Source: UBA5420 sp964485345 (GTDB lineage Bacteria; Bacillota; Limnochordia; Darwinibacteriales; Darwinibacteriaceae). From it: a stretch of 64,000 bases of DNA. Location of the stretch: positions 1 to 64,000 of the forward strand of contig CAZAJB010000005.1 of the NCBI GenBank assembly GCA_964485345.1, in the 5' to 3' direction. Positions 50,690 to 59,364 of this stretch are shown one piece after another (positions within the stretch are counted from its first letter, which is position 1; each line of letters starts with the position of its first letter). The position numbers and the translations under genes were made by a program. The notes under the pieces are model-generated. The model had not been told where the DNA came from, made no database searches, and was given only the letters and a program-made list of their open reading frames with translations.

Positions 50690-52186
50690 CTAATACCTCA
50701 ATTGCTCAGAATGAGAAATCAGATTGGCGTCAGGATAGTACTTGGCGAGGATACTCAAATGTTCGCATCCCGCTTCTGCCATACCCTTGGCTCCCCATTG
50801 GCTCATTCCCAAATTATGACCACTTCCGCCCCCGTAAATCGTGACCGATTGCAGCGTCCCCGCCGCGTCTTTCTGTTCTTCTAGGAAGAAAAGGGCGCTG
50901 GGCAGCAAACTCTGGCTGCCTAGATTATCATGAATCCGCCGCAAGCTAGGAGGTCTCAAAGCGCGTCGGATGTTTAGTTCGCCTTCGATAGATTCTTTCC
51001 CTGCCGTCCCCTCCACAAGAAGACGAATCACTCTTCCCCGATCGTCCCTAAGCTCTACCGCCATGGTCTCAATCTCACCAAGTTTGAATAGGCTTTCCAG
51101 CTCGCTCTTAGTAAAGGTACATGCCCAGCGGAACCAAGGCGAATTTCCTTCAAGGGCAAGCCCCGCAGTATCTTTCCAGGCCTTCTGATCTGTTAGAATC
51201 ACTCCAGGTGATGTGGAATAGAAGTACGTAGAACTAATGGTTCCATCAGGTTGAGCCAAAATCAGGCCAGCGGTTTCGTCAATCGCCTGGGTTGTGCGAA
51301 CTGCTTCGGGTTGATTATTGTATACCTGTGAACTAGTACTATCTGCCACGTGAAAACCCAAGTGACCCTGGCGAGAATAGATGGCCTGGGCAACCGCATA
51401 GGTCCTAGCAGCTACAGCCTGAGCCTTTAGGGCCTCTAAGGGCCAACTCATTGGCATCTCACTTGGCACAACCTGATAAAGATAGTCTTCTAGATTCACC
51501 TCGTTAATAACGAGGAAACGATTACCATCGGCTACCGTAATCTCAAAACAGCCCCGATAGCGGGGATAAAAAGCATTACCTGTACCCCGCCGAAACGAGT
51601 TGATCTGGATAAGCCCACTTGGGTCCGACCAGATATGGAGGCGCTGGTCAAACTCCCATGTAACGCCCTGACCATCAAGAGCATGTAATCGACCATCGGC
51701 TACAAAGACGATTGCTTCTTCTTGGGGCCCTATGGCAAAAGCCCTGCCGGTACCCTTTTCTTCCACGTAGAGAGTAGTCGTAGGACTCATGCTCAGCCGC
51801 TCATGTTCAATAGACCGAAATTGATCGGTTGTGATGGCCACTCGCATTGTACGAATGTAGAGCGGATCATAGACGTCAAAACGCACGATCTCTCCCTGAA
51901 AAATGGTGGCGACCACCTTTTCAAAGCCTACCTTGACAGCCTCAAGGGGAATTGTGTGAACCTCATCCTCCCAATGCTGAAAAATCTCCACATCAGCACT
52001 GATGGGCAAGAATCCATTGTATTCTAGCTCTACAACGGTTTGGGAAATGCGCAAAACCTTATCAGCTGGCAGTGACAAACGAGCCTCGCAGCCACCAGCA
52101 ACCCCCTGGGAATCAGCTCCGGCCGGGGTACAGAAAAGGCCGATGACAACCAACGCGTAAAACAGAGCTGCTAATCTCCTCATCAC
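50690..52186 (-). CDS. SpoIID/LytB-domain protein
   Basis: A 498-residue secreted protein: signal peptide (MRRLAALFYALVVIGLFCTP, cleavage near AGA-DS), an N-terminal beta-rich region of about 150 residues, and the SpoIID domain with EDYLYQVVPSEMPMSWPLEA, LKAQAVAARTYAV, and the C-terminal GGGSGHNLGMSQWGAKGMA. SpoIID is a lytic transglycosylase of engulfment; other members act in vegetative walls. The Glu in PSEMP is the expected catalytic residue. It overlaps the M20 gene by 4 bases. Confidence 0.93.
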   Translation of the reverse strand: MMRRLAALFYALVVIGLFCTPAGADSQGVAGGCEARLSLPADKVLRISQTVVELEYNGFLPISADVEIFQHWEDEVHTIPLEAVKVGFEKVVATIFQGEIVRFDVYDPLYIRTMRVAITTDQFRSIEHERLSMSPTTTLYVEEKGTGRAFAIGPQEEAIVFVADGRLHALDGQGVTWEFDQRLHIWSDPSGLIQINSFRRGTGNAFYPRYRGCFEITVADGNRFLVINEVNLEDYLYQVVPSEMPMSWPLEALKAQAVAARTYAVAQAIYSRQGHLGFHVADSTSSQVYNNQPEAVRTTQAIDETAGLILAQPDGTISSTYFYSTSPGVILTDQKAWKDTAGLALEGNSPWFRWACTFTKSELESLFKLGEIETMAVELRDDRGRVIRLLVEGTAGKESIEGELNIRRALRPPSLRRIHDNLGSQSLLPSALFFLEEQKDAAGTLQSVTIYGGGSGHNLGMSQWGAKGMAEAGCEHLSILAKYYPDANLISHSEQLRY

Positions 52187-53373
52187 TGACCAGACTCCTT
52201 GCGCCGAGCGTGTTCATCTTTGGCCATCTCAAGCAACAATGGATCCATGATAAGATCAACGGCTGTGCACGCCAGAGCTTCCGCTGCGGTCATGGCCGCT
52301 TGGATCCCCTCGGGAGCCAAGCTTGCCGCGGCGAACTCAGGGGTGTGTGCGATCAACCCCTCGCCGATGCTTAAATAAGGATGAATGGACGGAACCACTC
52401 GCGATACATTGCCCATGTCAGAAGACCCTCTCCCGACTGCAAGTTCTTCGATGTCGGTGACGCCAAGCCTCTGCAGATTGGCCCCGAAGGCTAAAGCCAA
52501 AGGGTGGCTTGGCATCATATTGTCGGTGCCTAACTCAAACTCGTGCCATTCGACTCTGGTTCCAGTCATCAGAGCCGCTCCCTCCGCCATACGAAGTACC
52601 TTAACAGTGATGCTGTTTAGCAGCTCGCGACTGGGAGCGCGCAGATAGAAACGAGCGACAGCCTTGGCCGGCACAATATTCGCTGCCGTGCCCCCTTCTG
52701 CTATGATTCCATGAACACGCACGCCTTCAGGCAAATGCTCCCTAAGAGCGTTTACGCCATTAAACAGCGCGATGACCCCATCGAGGGCATTGATCCCTTG
52801 ATCGGGTGAATCCGCAGCATGGGCCGCTTTACCAATGAACTCAAATTCATAAGCATCCAGTGCATTACTCGTAGCCATCAACAAGTTCTGGTTAGAGGGA
52901 TGGAACATCATTGCCACATCCACTTGGTCAAAGAAACCAGCCTTAACCAAGATCACCTTTCCACTTCCTGTCTCCTCTGCGGGAGTTCCCAAGACGGTGA
53001 TCGTTCCCCCTAATTCATCTAGGCAAGGAGCTAAACCAAGAGCTGCTCCTACACTGGCCATAGCAATTAGATTGTGACCGCAGGCATGACCAAGCCCAGG
53101 CAAGGCGTCGTACTCGCAAAGCAAAGCGATATTAGGGCCACCTTGGCCTAAGACCGCGCTAAAGGCGGTTTTTAGACCCGCGATACCCCCAGTGACCTCA
53201 TAGCCTGCGTCTTGGAGTATCTCCATCAAGGAGCGGGCTGCCTTGATTTCTTCAAAACCCAACTCTGGGTTCTCTCCAATTTCCAAGGCTAGTTGCTCTA
53301 ACATATTTCGTTTGGCCGCAATCGTTACACGTACTCGTTCTTTCCAACCCACAAGATCACCCTTGCCGGACAT
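52183..53373 (-). CDS. M20-family metallopeptidase / amidohydrolase
   Basis: A 396-residue enzyme of the AbgB/HipO branch. Metal-site motifs ALPGLGHACGHNLIA, GTPAEETGSGK, a DPD-like Asp/His in AAHAADSPDQGINALDG, and the late SIGEGLIAHTPEFA are present. Such enzymes remove acyl or amino acids from small N-acyl compounds. The ATG at 53373 overlaps the upstream CoA-binding gene; the next upstream ATG at 53412 is farther inside it. Fourth from last in a run that ends at 49216. Confidence 0.88.
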   Translation of the reverse strand: MSGKGDLVGWKERVRVTIAAKRNMLEQLALEIGENPELGFEEIKAARSLMEILQDAGYEVTGGIAGLKTAFSAVLGQGGPNIALLCEYDALPGLGHACGHNLIAMASVGAALGLAPCLDELGGTITVLGTPAEETGSGKVILVKAGFFDQVDVAMMFHPSNQNLLMATSNALDAYEFEFIGKAAHAADSPDQGINALDGVIALFNGVNALREHLPEGVRVHGIIAEGGTAANIVPAKAVARFYLRAPSRELLNSITVKVLRMAEGAALMTGTRVEWHEFELGTDNMMPSHPLALAFGANLQRLGVTDIEELAVGRGSSDMGNVSRVVPSIHPYLSIGEGLIAHTPEFAAASLAPEGIQAAMTAAEALACTAVDLIMDPLLLEMAKDEHARRKESGQ

Positions 53374-53764
53374 ATCTACGATGTTCCTTAAACATGCACT
53401 TATCCTGTACAAAGATTAGCCCTCGTGCTTCGGCTAAAGATTCAGCCTCAGGGCTTGTAATTCCCTCCTGTAGCCAAATCCCTTGAAGGTCATGGCGTTG
53501 GAGGACATCTTCCACTACAGGCAAGACTTCTGAAGAAGGCCTGAAGATAACGACCAAATCTACGGTTTCTTCAATTTCACTGGTCTTCTGATATACTTTT
53601 TCCCCCAGCAATTCTTCTCCACCAAAGGGATTGACCGGGTAGATTTTGTAACCATGGTTCTGCAGATAACGTGGGACAGAATGCCCTGCTTTGGTAGGAT
53701 CTTTGCTCAAACCTACCACGGCAATGTTCCTAAGTTCTAACGCTCTTTCCACAGCAGTTTTCAT
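53357..53764 (-). CDS. CoA-binding domain protein (YccU-like)
   Basis: A 135-residue Rossmann protein of the CoA_binding_2 family: IAVVGLSKDPTKAGHSVPRYL, GYKIYPVNPFGGEELLG, VDLVVIFRPSSEVLPVVEDV, and WLQEGITSPEAESLAEARGL. All hallmarks are intact. No catalytic activity is known for the family; CoA sensing is a possibility. First gene of the leftward run and reads away from the exonuclease gene. ATG follows AAAGGAG. Confidence 0.92.
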   Translation of the reverse strand: MKTAVERALELRNIAVVGLSKDPTKAGHSVPRYLQNHGYKIYPVNPFGGEELLGEKVYQKTSEIEETVDLVVIFRPSSEVLPVVEDVLQRHDLQGIWLQEGITSPEAESLAEARGLIFVQDKCMFKEHRRYVRQG

Positions 53765-53839
53765 AGCTCTCCTTTCTTTGCCTCAGCAACAGCCAAATAT
53801 GATATAATAAGTGCAATGTTACCCAAAGGAGCCTGATCG

Positions 53840-54688
53840 TTGTCTAAGACCTGCTTAATTCTCGATTGCTTTTCTCTAGTATACCGCTCTTTCTTCGGAT
53901 TACCAACAACTATTAAGCGGCAAGACGGGCAAGCCATCAATGCCGTTCTTGGCTTTTACAATACTGTGACGGGATTGATAGAGCAATTTCGCCCTGATTA
54001 CTTATTTGTGGCGTCGGATCATCCAAGCCCCACCTTTCGCCACGAGCTTTTTCCGAACTACAAGGCGCAAAGGCCCCCGATGCCAGTGGAACTAAAGAGC
54101 CAGATCTCCCTCATCGAGGACGTCATTCATAGTTTTAGCGCTCCCCTAGTGAAGCTGGCTGGCTACGAAGCCGACGATGTCATCGGCACGATTGCCAAGC
54201 ACGCTCCCCGGGACACCCACTGCTATATTATTACCACCGATCATGATGCCTTGCAGCTCGTATCGGATGATGTGACGGTAATCTCGCCCAATAGCAGAGC
54301 CAACAGGGTTTTCACGCCTGAACTCGTAAACCATGAGATGGGGGTGCCTCCAGAGCGCGTTCCTGATCTAAAGTCCCTCATGGGTGATGCAAGCGATAAC
54401 ATCCCCGGGATTCCCCTCGTGGGACCTAAGACGGCTAAACGATGGCTGGAAACCTATGAGTCCCTAGACCGAATCATCGAAAACGCCCACCTTCTACCGG
54501 GGAAGGCGGGCCGCAATCTTCTGGAAGGGAAAGACGATGCTCTGCTGTATCGCCACCTAGCAACTATTGAGCAGAATGTTCCAACTTTTTGCTGCTGGAA
54601 GGCCGGACGCCTCGCCTTCGACGAGCAACGAGTTCGCGAGACTCTGGATAGTCTGGGCATCAGAGCAGCTATTCCCCAAGTTAGTTAG
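53840..54688 (+). CDS. 5'-3' exonuclease (PolA N-domain type)
   Basis: A 282-residue stand-alone flap/5'-3' exonuclease. It has an Asp-rich active site: DCFSLVYRSFFG, ASDHPSPTFRHELFPNYKAQRP, LAGYEADDVIGTIA, TTDHDALQLVSDDV, and a helix-3-turn region SLMGDASDNIPGIPLVGPKTA. No polymerase domain is attached. It would remove RNA primers or flaps. TTG start at 53840 follows AAAGGAGCCTGATC, and TATAAT at 53803-53808 suits a promoter. A terminator follows. Confidence 0.93.
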   Translation: MSKTCLILDCFSLVYRSFFGLPTTIKRQDGQAINAVLGFYNTVTGLIEQFRPDYLFVASDHPSPTFRHELFPNYKAQRPPMPVELKSQISLIEDVIHSFSAPLVKLAGYEADDVIGTIAKHAPRDTHCYIITTDHDALQLVSDDVTVISPNSRANRVFTPELVNHEMGVPPERVPDLKSLMGDASDNIPGIPLVGPKTAKRWLETYESLDRIIENAHLLPGKAGRNLLEGKDDALLYRHLATIEQNVPTFCCWKAGRLAFDEQRVRETLDSLGIRAAIPQVS

Positions 54689-54696
54689 GCTATCCC

Positions 54697-54731
54697 GCGG
54701 CTTTGTGATTTCCTCCAAAGCCGCTTTTTTT
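54697..54731 (+). terminator. Intrinsic terminator after the exonuclease gene
   Basis: GCGGCTTTG (54697-54705) pairs with CAAAGCCGC (54716-54724) around a 10-base loop, then seven T residues. Confidence 0.9.
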
Positions 54732-57127
54732 CAACCCATAGTCACCACAACTGTATGAACAGTCCCTGCCTCTTGTGGAGGAATGGGACCCTCTACCGAT
54801 TCCCCGTTTACTATAATTGTCTTAACACCCTTCTCTACTCCATCAGGATTTCTGACCGTTATCTTGTATGTGGCTCCCCGCCATTCCCGAGTAACTTGGA
54901 ATTCATCCCACTCAGCTGGAATGCAAGGATCCACGGTGAGACCATCAAAGGTTAGACGGATACCCAAGATTCCTTGAGTAGCTGCTACGTAGGACCAGCC
55001 AGCACTACCCGTTAACCACGGGTGCCTCGCTCTTCCATAAGCACTGTGATCCCTACCCACCACAAACTGGCAGTAAGAATAGGGTTCGGCCTGCCGGACA
55101 TCGATCTGGTTATTCTGATGATAAGGTAGGAGGGCATCATAGAACTTCATCGCCCGCTCACCCCTACCTAGACGACATTCTGCAATAATCGCCCAGGGAT
55201 TGGGATGACTGAAAATCGCCGCGTTTTCCTTAATTCCGGGATAGACCCGAGTCACAAAACCCACGTCATCATTGGGCTTTGTGTAGGCAGGCCAGACTAA
55301 ATGAATGCCCTTTTCAGAATAAAGGTATTTGTCCACTGCATCCATACAAGCAAGGCCACGCTCATACGAAGCTGCCCCTGACAAAACCGCCAAAGAATTG
55401 GATTCCAAATGGACTTTTCCCTCTTCATTGGAGTGACTTCCGATCTTGTCACCCTTGGCGGTGAAGCCCCGCAAATACCACTGCCCATCCCAAAGATACT
55501 CTTCACAGGTAGCCCTTACGCTCTCGGCTAGAGAAGTATAGCGTTCGACATCTTCGTGCCGCCCCAAGAAGTCGGCAGCTTCTATGAACGCCTGCAAAGC
55601 CCAATAATGCAAGAATGACACCATGGCACTTTCGCCTCCACCAAGATTGAGGCAGTCATTCCAGTCGGCCCTCAGCCCTTTGCATACCCCCGTTTTTCCC
55701 ACTTGATCGGCAGAAAAATCCAAAGCCCGCTTTAGGTGTTCGTACACCGTAGCCTCTCCGCCATCGGCAAAGGGGTACAAAAGATCAAAGAAACCTATAT
55801 CGCCCGTCTCCTTCACGTATTCGCAAACAGAGGGCACCAACCAGAGATGATCGTCAGAACAGGTATCCTCTAAACCATGGATGAGACTACTCGCGGGTGC
55901 CTCGGGTACTACAGTAGGTGACTTGAAAGCCGGCGGCGCCGGTCGGTCGGGATCAAAACGTTCTGGTTCAAAAAGATGTAGGCCATAACCCATCTGCACT
56001 TGGGCCCGGAGCAACTCGCCAACTCGCTGCCGAACCTTCTCTGGGTTGGTGTGAGGAACGCTCAGGATATCCTGCGCCGTATCTCGGTAGCCGAGGCCAG
56101 TCCGCCCCCCGACTTCAATGAAAGAAGCAAAGCGGGACCAGACAACACAGGTTTCCGCCTGATAGAGAGTCCAGGTGTTGATCATGGTATCGAGTCCTGC
56201 ATTCGGTGTTTGACACTGGAATCTGTCTAGTTTCGCCTGCCAATAATCCTTCAATTCAAGGAAGGCGGAGTCAACCTCACTCGCTTGTCCATACTTTGCT
56301 CTGATCTTGCGGCCTATGTTCCGATCTCCTACCCCCAACATGTAAGTAAACCGTACCTCTTCGCCAGGTGCCAGGCTTATCTTCTTGTGCAGTGCGCCGC
56401 AGTGATTGCCCCCAAGCTCACTCGTGTTAGAGCAATACCCGCGTTCAACCGCGAGGGGGTTTGACTCAGTGCGGTAGGATCCCAGAAACTGGTCGCGCAA
56501 GGTATCGTAACTATCCGGATCAACACTAGCTGTAAAGTAGTGAAATGTCCAAGGTTCATAAAAGAAGTCGTATTCAATAATTCCATCTTCATAATCAGAG
56601 CCGCTGGCATAGAGGCTCATTTGGTGGTTTTGGTTATCGATATCTATGTGGTGAAAGGAGAACTCCAGGTAGGAGAAAACGCTCAAATGACGAGTTTGAT
56701 GAGAGTTGTTGGTGATCTTGACATCCCAGAGCTCAACATCATCCTTTACGGGAATAAACATACACTGCTCAGCATGGATCCCTTGATAGTCGCAGGAAAA
56801 GACGGAATATGATAAGCCATGCCTACAGCTGTATGCTGCCTGATCCAACGGCACGCCAACCGGTTGCCAAGAAAGAGACCAATGCTCCCCAGAGTCATCG
56901 TCCCGAAGATAGACATAGCGCCCAGGGCGGTCCAAAGGCACACCATTCGCCCTGAAACGCGTCATGCGGTGATGCTGCGGGGACTTATAAAAGGAGTAAC
57001 CGCCTGCATTATGTGATAAAACGGTACATAAATCCTTCACACCCAGGTAGTTCGTCCAAGATACTGGGACATCCACGCGATCAATAACGTACTCCCGTGC
57101 AACATTATCAAAGTATCCGTACTTCAT
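54731..57127 (-). CDS. Glycoside phosphorylase GH94, N,N'-diacetylchitobiose phosphorylase type
   Basis: A 798-residue GH94 (old GT36) enzyme. Marks: MKYGYFDNVAREYVI, SHNAGGYSFYKSP, GRYVYLRDDDSGEHWSLSWQ, FIEVGGRTGLGYRDTAQD, the catalytic Asp in LRADWNDCLNLGGG, and NPWAIIAECRLGRG. Several stretches (DRPGRYVYLRDDDSG, GRTGLGYRDTAQ, LNLGGGESAMVSFLHYW) match the Vibrio chitobiose phosphorylase rather than cellobiose phosphorylases as I recall them. It would yield GlcNAc-1-phosphate and GlcNAc. Its RpiR-type regulator is 35 bases upstream. Substrate confidence is moderate. Confidence 0.85.
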   Translation of the reverse strand: MKYGYFDNVAREYVIDRVDVPVSWTNYLGVKDLCTVLSHNAGGYSFYKSPQHHRMTRFRANGVPLDRPGRYVYLRDDDSGEHWSLSWQPVGVPLDQAAYSCRHGLSYSVFSCDYQGIHAEQCMFIPVKDDVELWDVKITNNSHQTRHLSVFSYLEFSFHHIDIDNQNHQMSLYASGSDYEDGIIEYDFFYEPWTFHYFTASVDPDSYDTLRDQFLGSYRTESNPLAVERGYCSNTSELGGNHCGALHKKISLAPGEEVRFTYMLGVGDRNIGRKIRAKYGQASEVDSAFLELKDYWQAKLDRFQCQTPNAGLDTMINTWTLYQAETCVVWSRFASFIEVGGRTGLGYRDTAQDILSVPHTNPEKVRQRVGELLRAQVQMGYGLHLFEPERFDPDRPAPPAFKSPTVVPEAPASSLIHGLEDTCSDDHLWLVPSVCEYVKETGDIGFFDLLYPFADGGEATVYEHLKRALDFSADQVGKTGVCKGLRADWNDCLNLGGGESAMVSFLHYWALQAFIEAADFLGRHEDVERYTSLAESVRATCEEYLWDGQWYLRGFTAKGDKIGSHSNEEGKVHLESNSLAVLSGAASYERGLACMDAVDKYLYSEKGIHLVWPAYTKPNDDVGFVTRVYPGIKENAAIFSHPNPWAIIAECRLGRGERAMKFYDALLPYHQNNQIDVRQAEPYSYCQFVVGRDHSAYGRARHPWLTGSAGWSYVAATQGILGIRLTFDGLTVDPCIPAEWDEFQVTREWRGATYKITVRNPDGVEKGVKTIIVNGESVEGPIPPQEAGTVHTVVVTMG

Positions 57128-57162
57128 TGTTTTCTCCTTTATTCGCTACGTAACCGGTTTCA

Positions 57163-58008
57163 TTAACGCAGCGCTAGAATTTCGGTCGTCTTGTCAAGAA
57201 CCTCTTGGGAACGCTGAGAGTCCGCCAGGGCTACTGCTGCAAACAGAGTATCAATGGTGGAGAGCTGCGCGATGCGGGAGGATATTGCTCCCTTGGCAAA
57301 GAGCTCCCCCCTGGTACAAGTTAAGAGGAGGAGCTCCGCCACCTGTGCCAGGCTCGATACGCTGTGATTGGTAATAGCTATGGTCGTAGCGCCGCACTCT
57401 CTTGCTGTCAAGAGCGCTTCTACAATCTCCTTAGTCTCACCAGAATGAGATAACCCGATTGCCACGTCACCTGGTTGTAGGAGCACAGCCCGTGTAATCT
57501 GCATATGGGTGTCTATAAAAGCGCTCGCCCGACGTCCAATGCGCGAAAACTTTTGCTCTCCATCAAAAGCGGCAATGCTCGAAGAACCAAGACCATAGAA
57601 GTGAATTTCCTTGGCTTGAGCTAGGGCATCCACTGCCTCTCCTAGGGCCTCATCATCCAGAACATGCGTCGTGTCTTGCAGGGCACAAATGTTGGCGCCG
57701 AAGACCTTTTCTTTAATCGTGCGAGGGTCATCGCCTGGCTCTACTTCCCCATCAACCAAACTCTGCTGGACCACTACGTCCTGAGCCAAGAGAATCTTGA
57801 ATTCTTGAAATCCTTTATACCCTAAGCGCTTACAGAACTTGACCACTGTGGCATCACTCACCCTAGCTGCTTTGGCCAATTCTGTGATGGCTAAATGCAC
57901 CACCTGGTTGGGACTACGCAAAACATAGTCTGCCACCCGCCGTTCAGCTGGCTTAAAAACGGGATAAATACTCTTGATACGTAGTATCGTATTGCTTCTT
58001 TGCGCCAA
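57163..58008 (-). CDS. MurR/RpiR-family transcriptional regulator
   Basis: A 281-residue regulator: N-terminal HTH_6 (FKPAERRVADYVLRSPNQVV, SDATVVKFCKRLGYKGFQEF) and C-terminal SIS domain (IHFYGLGSSSIAAFDGEQKF, GLSHSGETKEIVEALLTARE) that binds phosphosugars. The TTG at 58008 lies 7 bases after AAGGAGGG; the longer frame to 58047 has no ribosome site. It probably senses a GlcNAc phosphate and controls the downstream chitobiose phosphorylase. A promoter lies at 58050-58078. Confidence 0.92.
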   Translation of the reverse strand: MAQRSNTILRIKSIYPVFKPAERRVADYVLRSPNQVVHLAITELAKAARVSDATVVKFCKRLGYKGFQEFKILLAQDVVVQQSLVDGEVEPGDDPRTIKEKVFGANICALQDTTHVLDDEALGEAVDALAQAKEIHFYGLGSSSIAAFDGEQKFSRIGRRASAFIDTHMQITRAVLLQPGDVAIGLSHSGETKEIVEALLTARECGATTIAITNHSVSSLAQVAELLLLTCTRGELFAKGAISSRIAQLSTIDTLFAAVALADSQRSQEVLDKTTEILALR

Positions 58009-58049
58009 ATCAATACCCTCCTTCGGCTTGAGTCGCTTTTCGATCATTG

Positions 58050-58078
58050 GTATTATTGATTAGTTCGCATTTTATCAA
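58050..58078 (-). promoter_or_regulatory. Sigma-A promoter of rpiR-chbP
   Basis: On the minus strand TTGATA (58078-58073), a 17-base spacer and TAATAC (58055-58050). Confidence 0.65.
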
Positions 58079-58156
58079 CAGGATCCTTCCTGAGCACTCC
58101 ATTCTGACTACAAGGACTTATTTTCACTTTTCAATCACTGTATTTTCTGAATTGTA

Positions 58157-58185
58157 TTGACAATTAACTTCATTGGCGATACACT
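58157..58185 (+). promoter_or_regulatory. Sigma-A promoter of the C39-like/barrel gene pair
   Basis: A perfect TTGACA (58157-58162), a 17-base spacer and TACACT (58180-58185), facing away from the rpiR promoter. Confidence 0.75.
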
Positions 58186-58210
58186 AAAAAACAAAAGAAG
58201 GGAGTTGATG

Positions 58211-58768
58211 ATGATCTGGTTAGCGTTGTTCTTCGGCTTGATGAGTTCTCTCCAACCGTACGAAATGACCAAATACGAAGGTCTGGTGGCCCAGAGTACA
58301 CCTTGGGATTGCGCTTCTGCAGCTGCTGCTAGCCTCTTTACCCTGGCCGGCCAGTCCGAGCAACCTAGATTTGAAGCGGAAGCAGCAGAAGAGGGCGCTT
58401 CGCTTTTGAGCTTAAGTCGCTACTTTGAAGCTAGGGGCTGGGAGAACCTGGCCTACAAGCTTACCTGGCAGCAGCTCCTCCATTTCTTTGAACACTCCCC
58501 CAATCAACCCCTCCTAGCCCACCGCGATCTAGACCAGGGGCATTACGTGGTTCTCTTAGGCTTAGTACAAGAACTCCTGGTAGTAGCAAACCCCTCCTCT
58601 GGGGTGCAGGCCGTACCTCCTACAGACTTCCTTGAGGATTTTTCAGGCTTTACGTTGTACTTTCCCACTTTGCCCGCCTTAGCTACCGTAGAGAAGATTC
58701 TTACTTCGGTGGACCAACGTCTCAATCTCTTGAGGCAATCTACGAAATTTGGAGGAGGAGACATGTGA
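58211..58768 (+). CDS. Exported C39-like (papain-fold) peptidase domain protein
   Basis: A 185-residue protein. A hydrophobic N-terminus (MIWLALFFGLMSSL) is a likely signal or anchor, then a C39-type domain: VAQSTPWDCASAAAASLFTLAG with the nucleophile-position Cys34, LSLSRYFEARGW, QPLLAHRDLDQGHYVVLLGL with the His, and VANPSSG with a polar third residue. Bacteriocin leader peptidases share this fold, but there it is fused to an ABC transporter; this one stands alone. GGGAG precedes two adjacent ATGs (58208, 58211). It overlaps the barrel gene by 4 bases. Confidence 0.8.
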   Translation: MIWLALFFGLMSSLQPYEMTKYEGLVAQSTPWDCASAAAASLFTLAGQSEQPRFEAEAAEEGASLLSLSRYFEARGWENLAYKLTWQQLLHFFEHSPNQPLLAHRDLDQGHYVVLLGLVQELLVVANPSSGVQAVPPTDFLEDFSGFTLYFPTLPALATVEKILTSVDQRLNLLRQSTKFGGGDM

Positions 58769-59364
58769 GACAGATGAAAATCGCCTGCGTATGCATGATG
58801 GTTTTTTTGACACTTGGTATAGGCCTCTGTGAAGCCACCTGGGTATTTGAGGGTCAAGTGTGGAGCTCGCCCTACCAGGAAGGGGAGATCTACCTTAGTC
58901 AGTTCGGCGTAAGACTAGAACCCCACAAGAACCTCGACTTTACTGCGTCCATCCCTATCCAATACCACCGTAGCCCCGAACGACAAGAGATGCAGTACCT
59001 GTACCCCCGCTTCACCCTAGCATGGCTGGTTCCCTTTGATGACGTGCATTCTGGGCATTTGGCAGCCGGTTACGATCTCAAGCCTCCTAGACTACGCCTA
59101 CAAGGAGGCCTCCACATGCTGTATGATCCCATCGCACTAAATCTCGCCCTTGCTTATCGCGAGCAGACACTCTCCTTAGAAGGAGGGGTTGTTTTCGCGG
59201 TAAATGAAAGATGGGCCCTAGGGGCCCACCTACACTACTCCAGAAACTCGCTCATAGCCTACGAAATCCATCACACCTCGAAGAACGGCAAACAGCGGCA
59301 GGTCAGATACAGCCATTACCTCGATGGTTCAATGCAATGCCTTGGCTTCAAGATCTCTCTCTAG
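58765..59364 (+). CDS. Small secreted beta-strand protein, probable outer-membrane protein
   Basis: A 199-residue protein with a signal peptide (MKIACVCMMVFLTLGIGLCE, cleavage near CEA-TW), then amphipathic strands typical of barrels: EIYLSQFGVRLEPHKNLDFT, YLYPRFTLAWLVPF, HLAAGYDLKPPRLRLQGGL, YREQTLSLEGGVVFAV, WALGAHLHYSRN. About eight strands could be counted, a size near OmpA/OmpW barrels. It ends in GFKISL, an aromatic and aliphatic ending but not the usual terminal Phe. GGAGGAGGAG precedes a GTG start that overlaps the C39-like stop. Confidence 0.7.
   Translation: MRQMKIACVCMMVFLTLGIGLCEATWVFEGQVWSSPYQEGEIYLSQFGVRLEPHKNLDFTASIPIQYHRSPERQEMQYLYPRFTLAWLVPFDDVHSGHLAAGYDLKPPRLRLQGGLHMLYDPIALNLALAYREQTLSLEGGVVFAVNERWALGAHLHYSRNSLIAYEIHHTSKNGKQRQVRYSHYLDGSMQCLGFKISL

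Noticed and set aside
54731..57127. Cellobiose phosphorylase
   Set aside because: Motifs match chitobiose phosphorylase better, although this is from memory and should be aligned.
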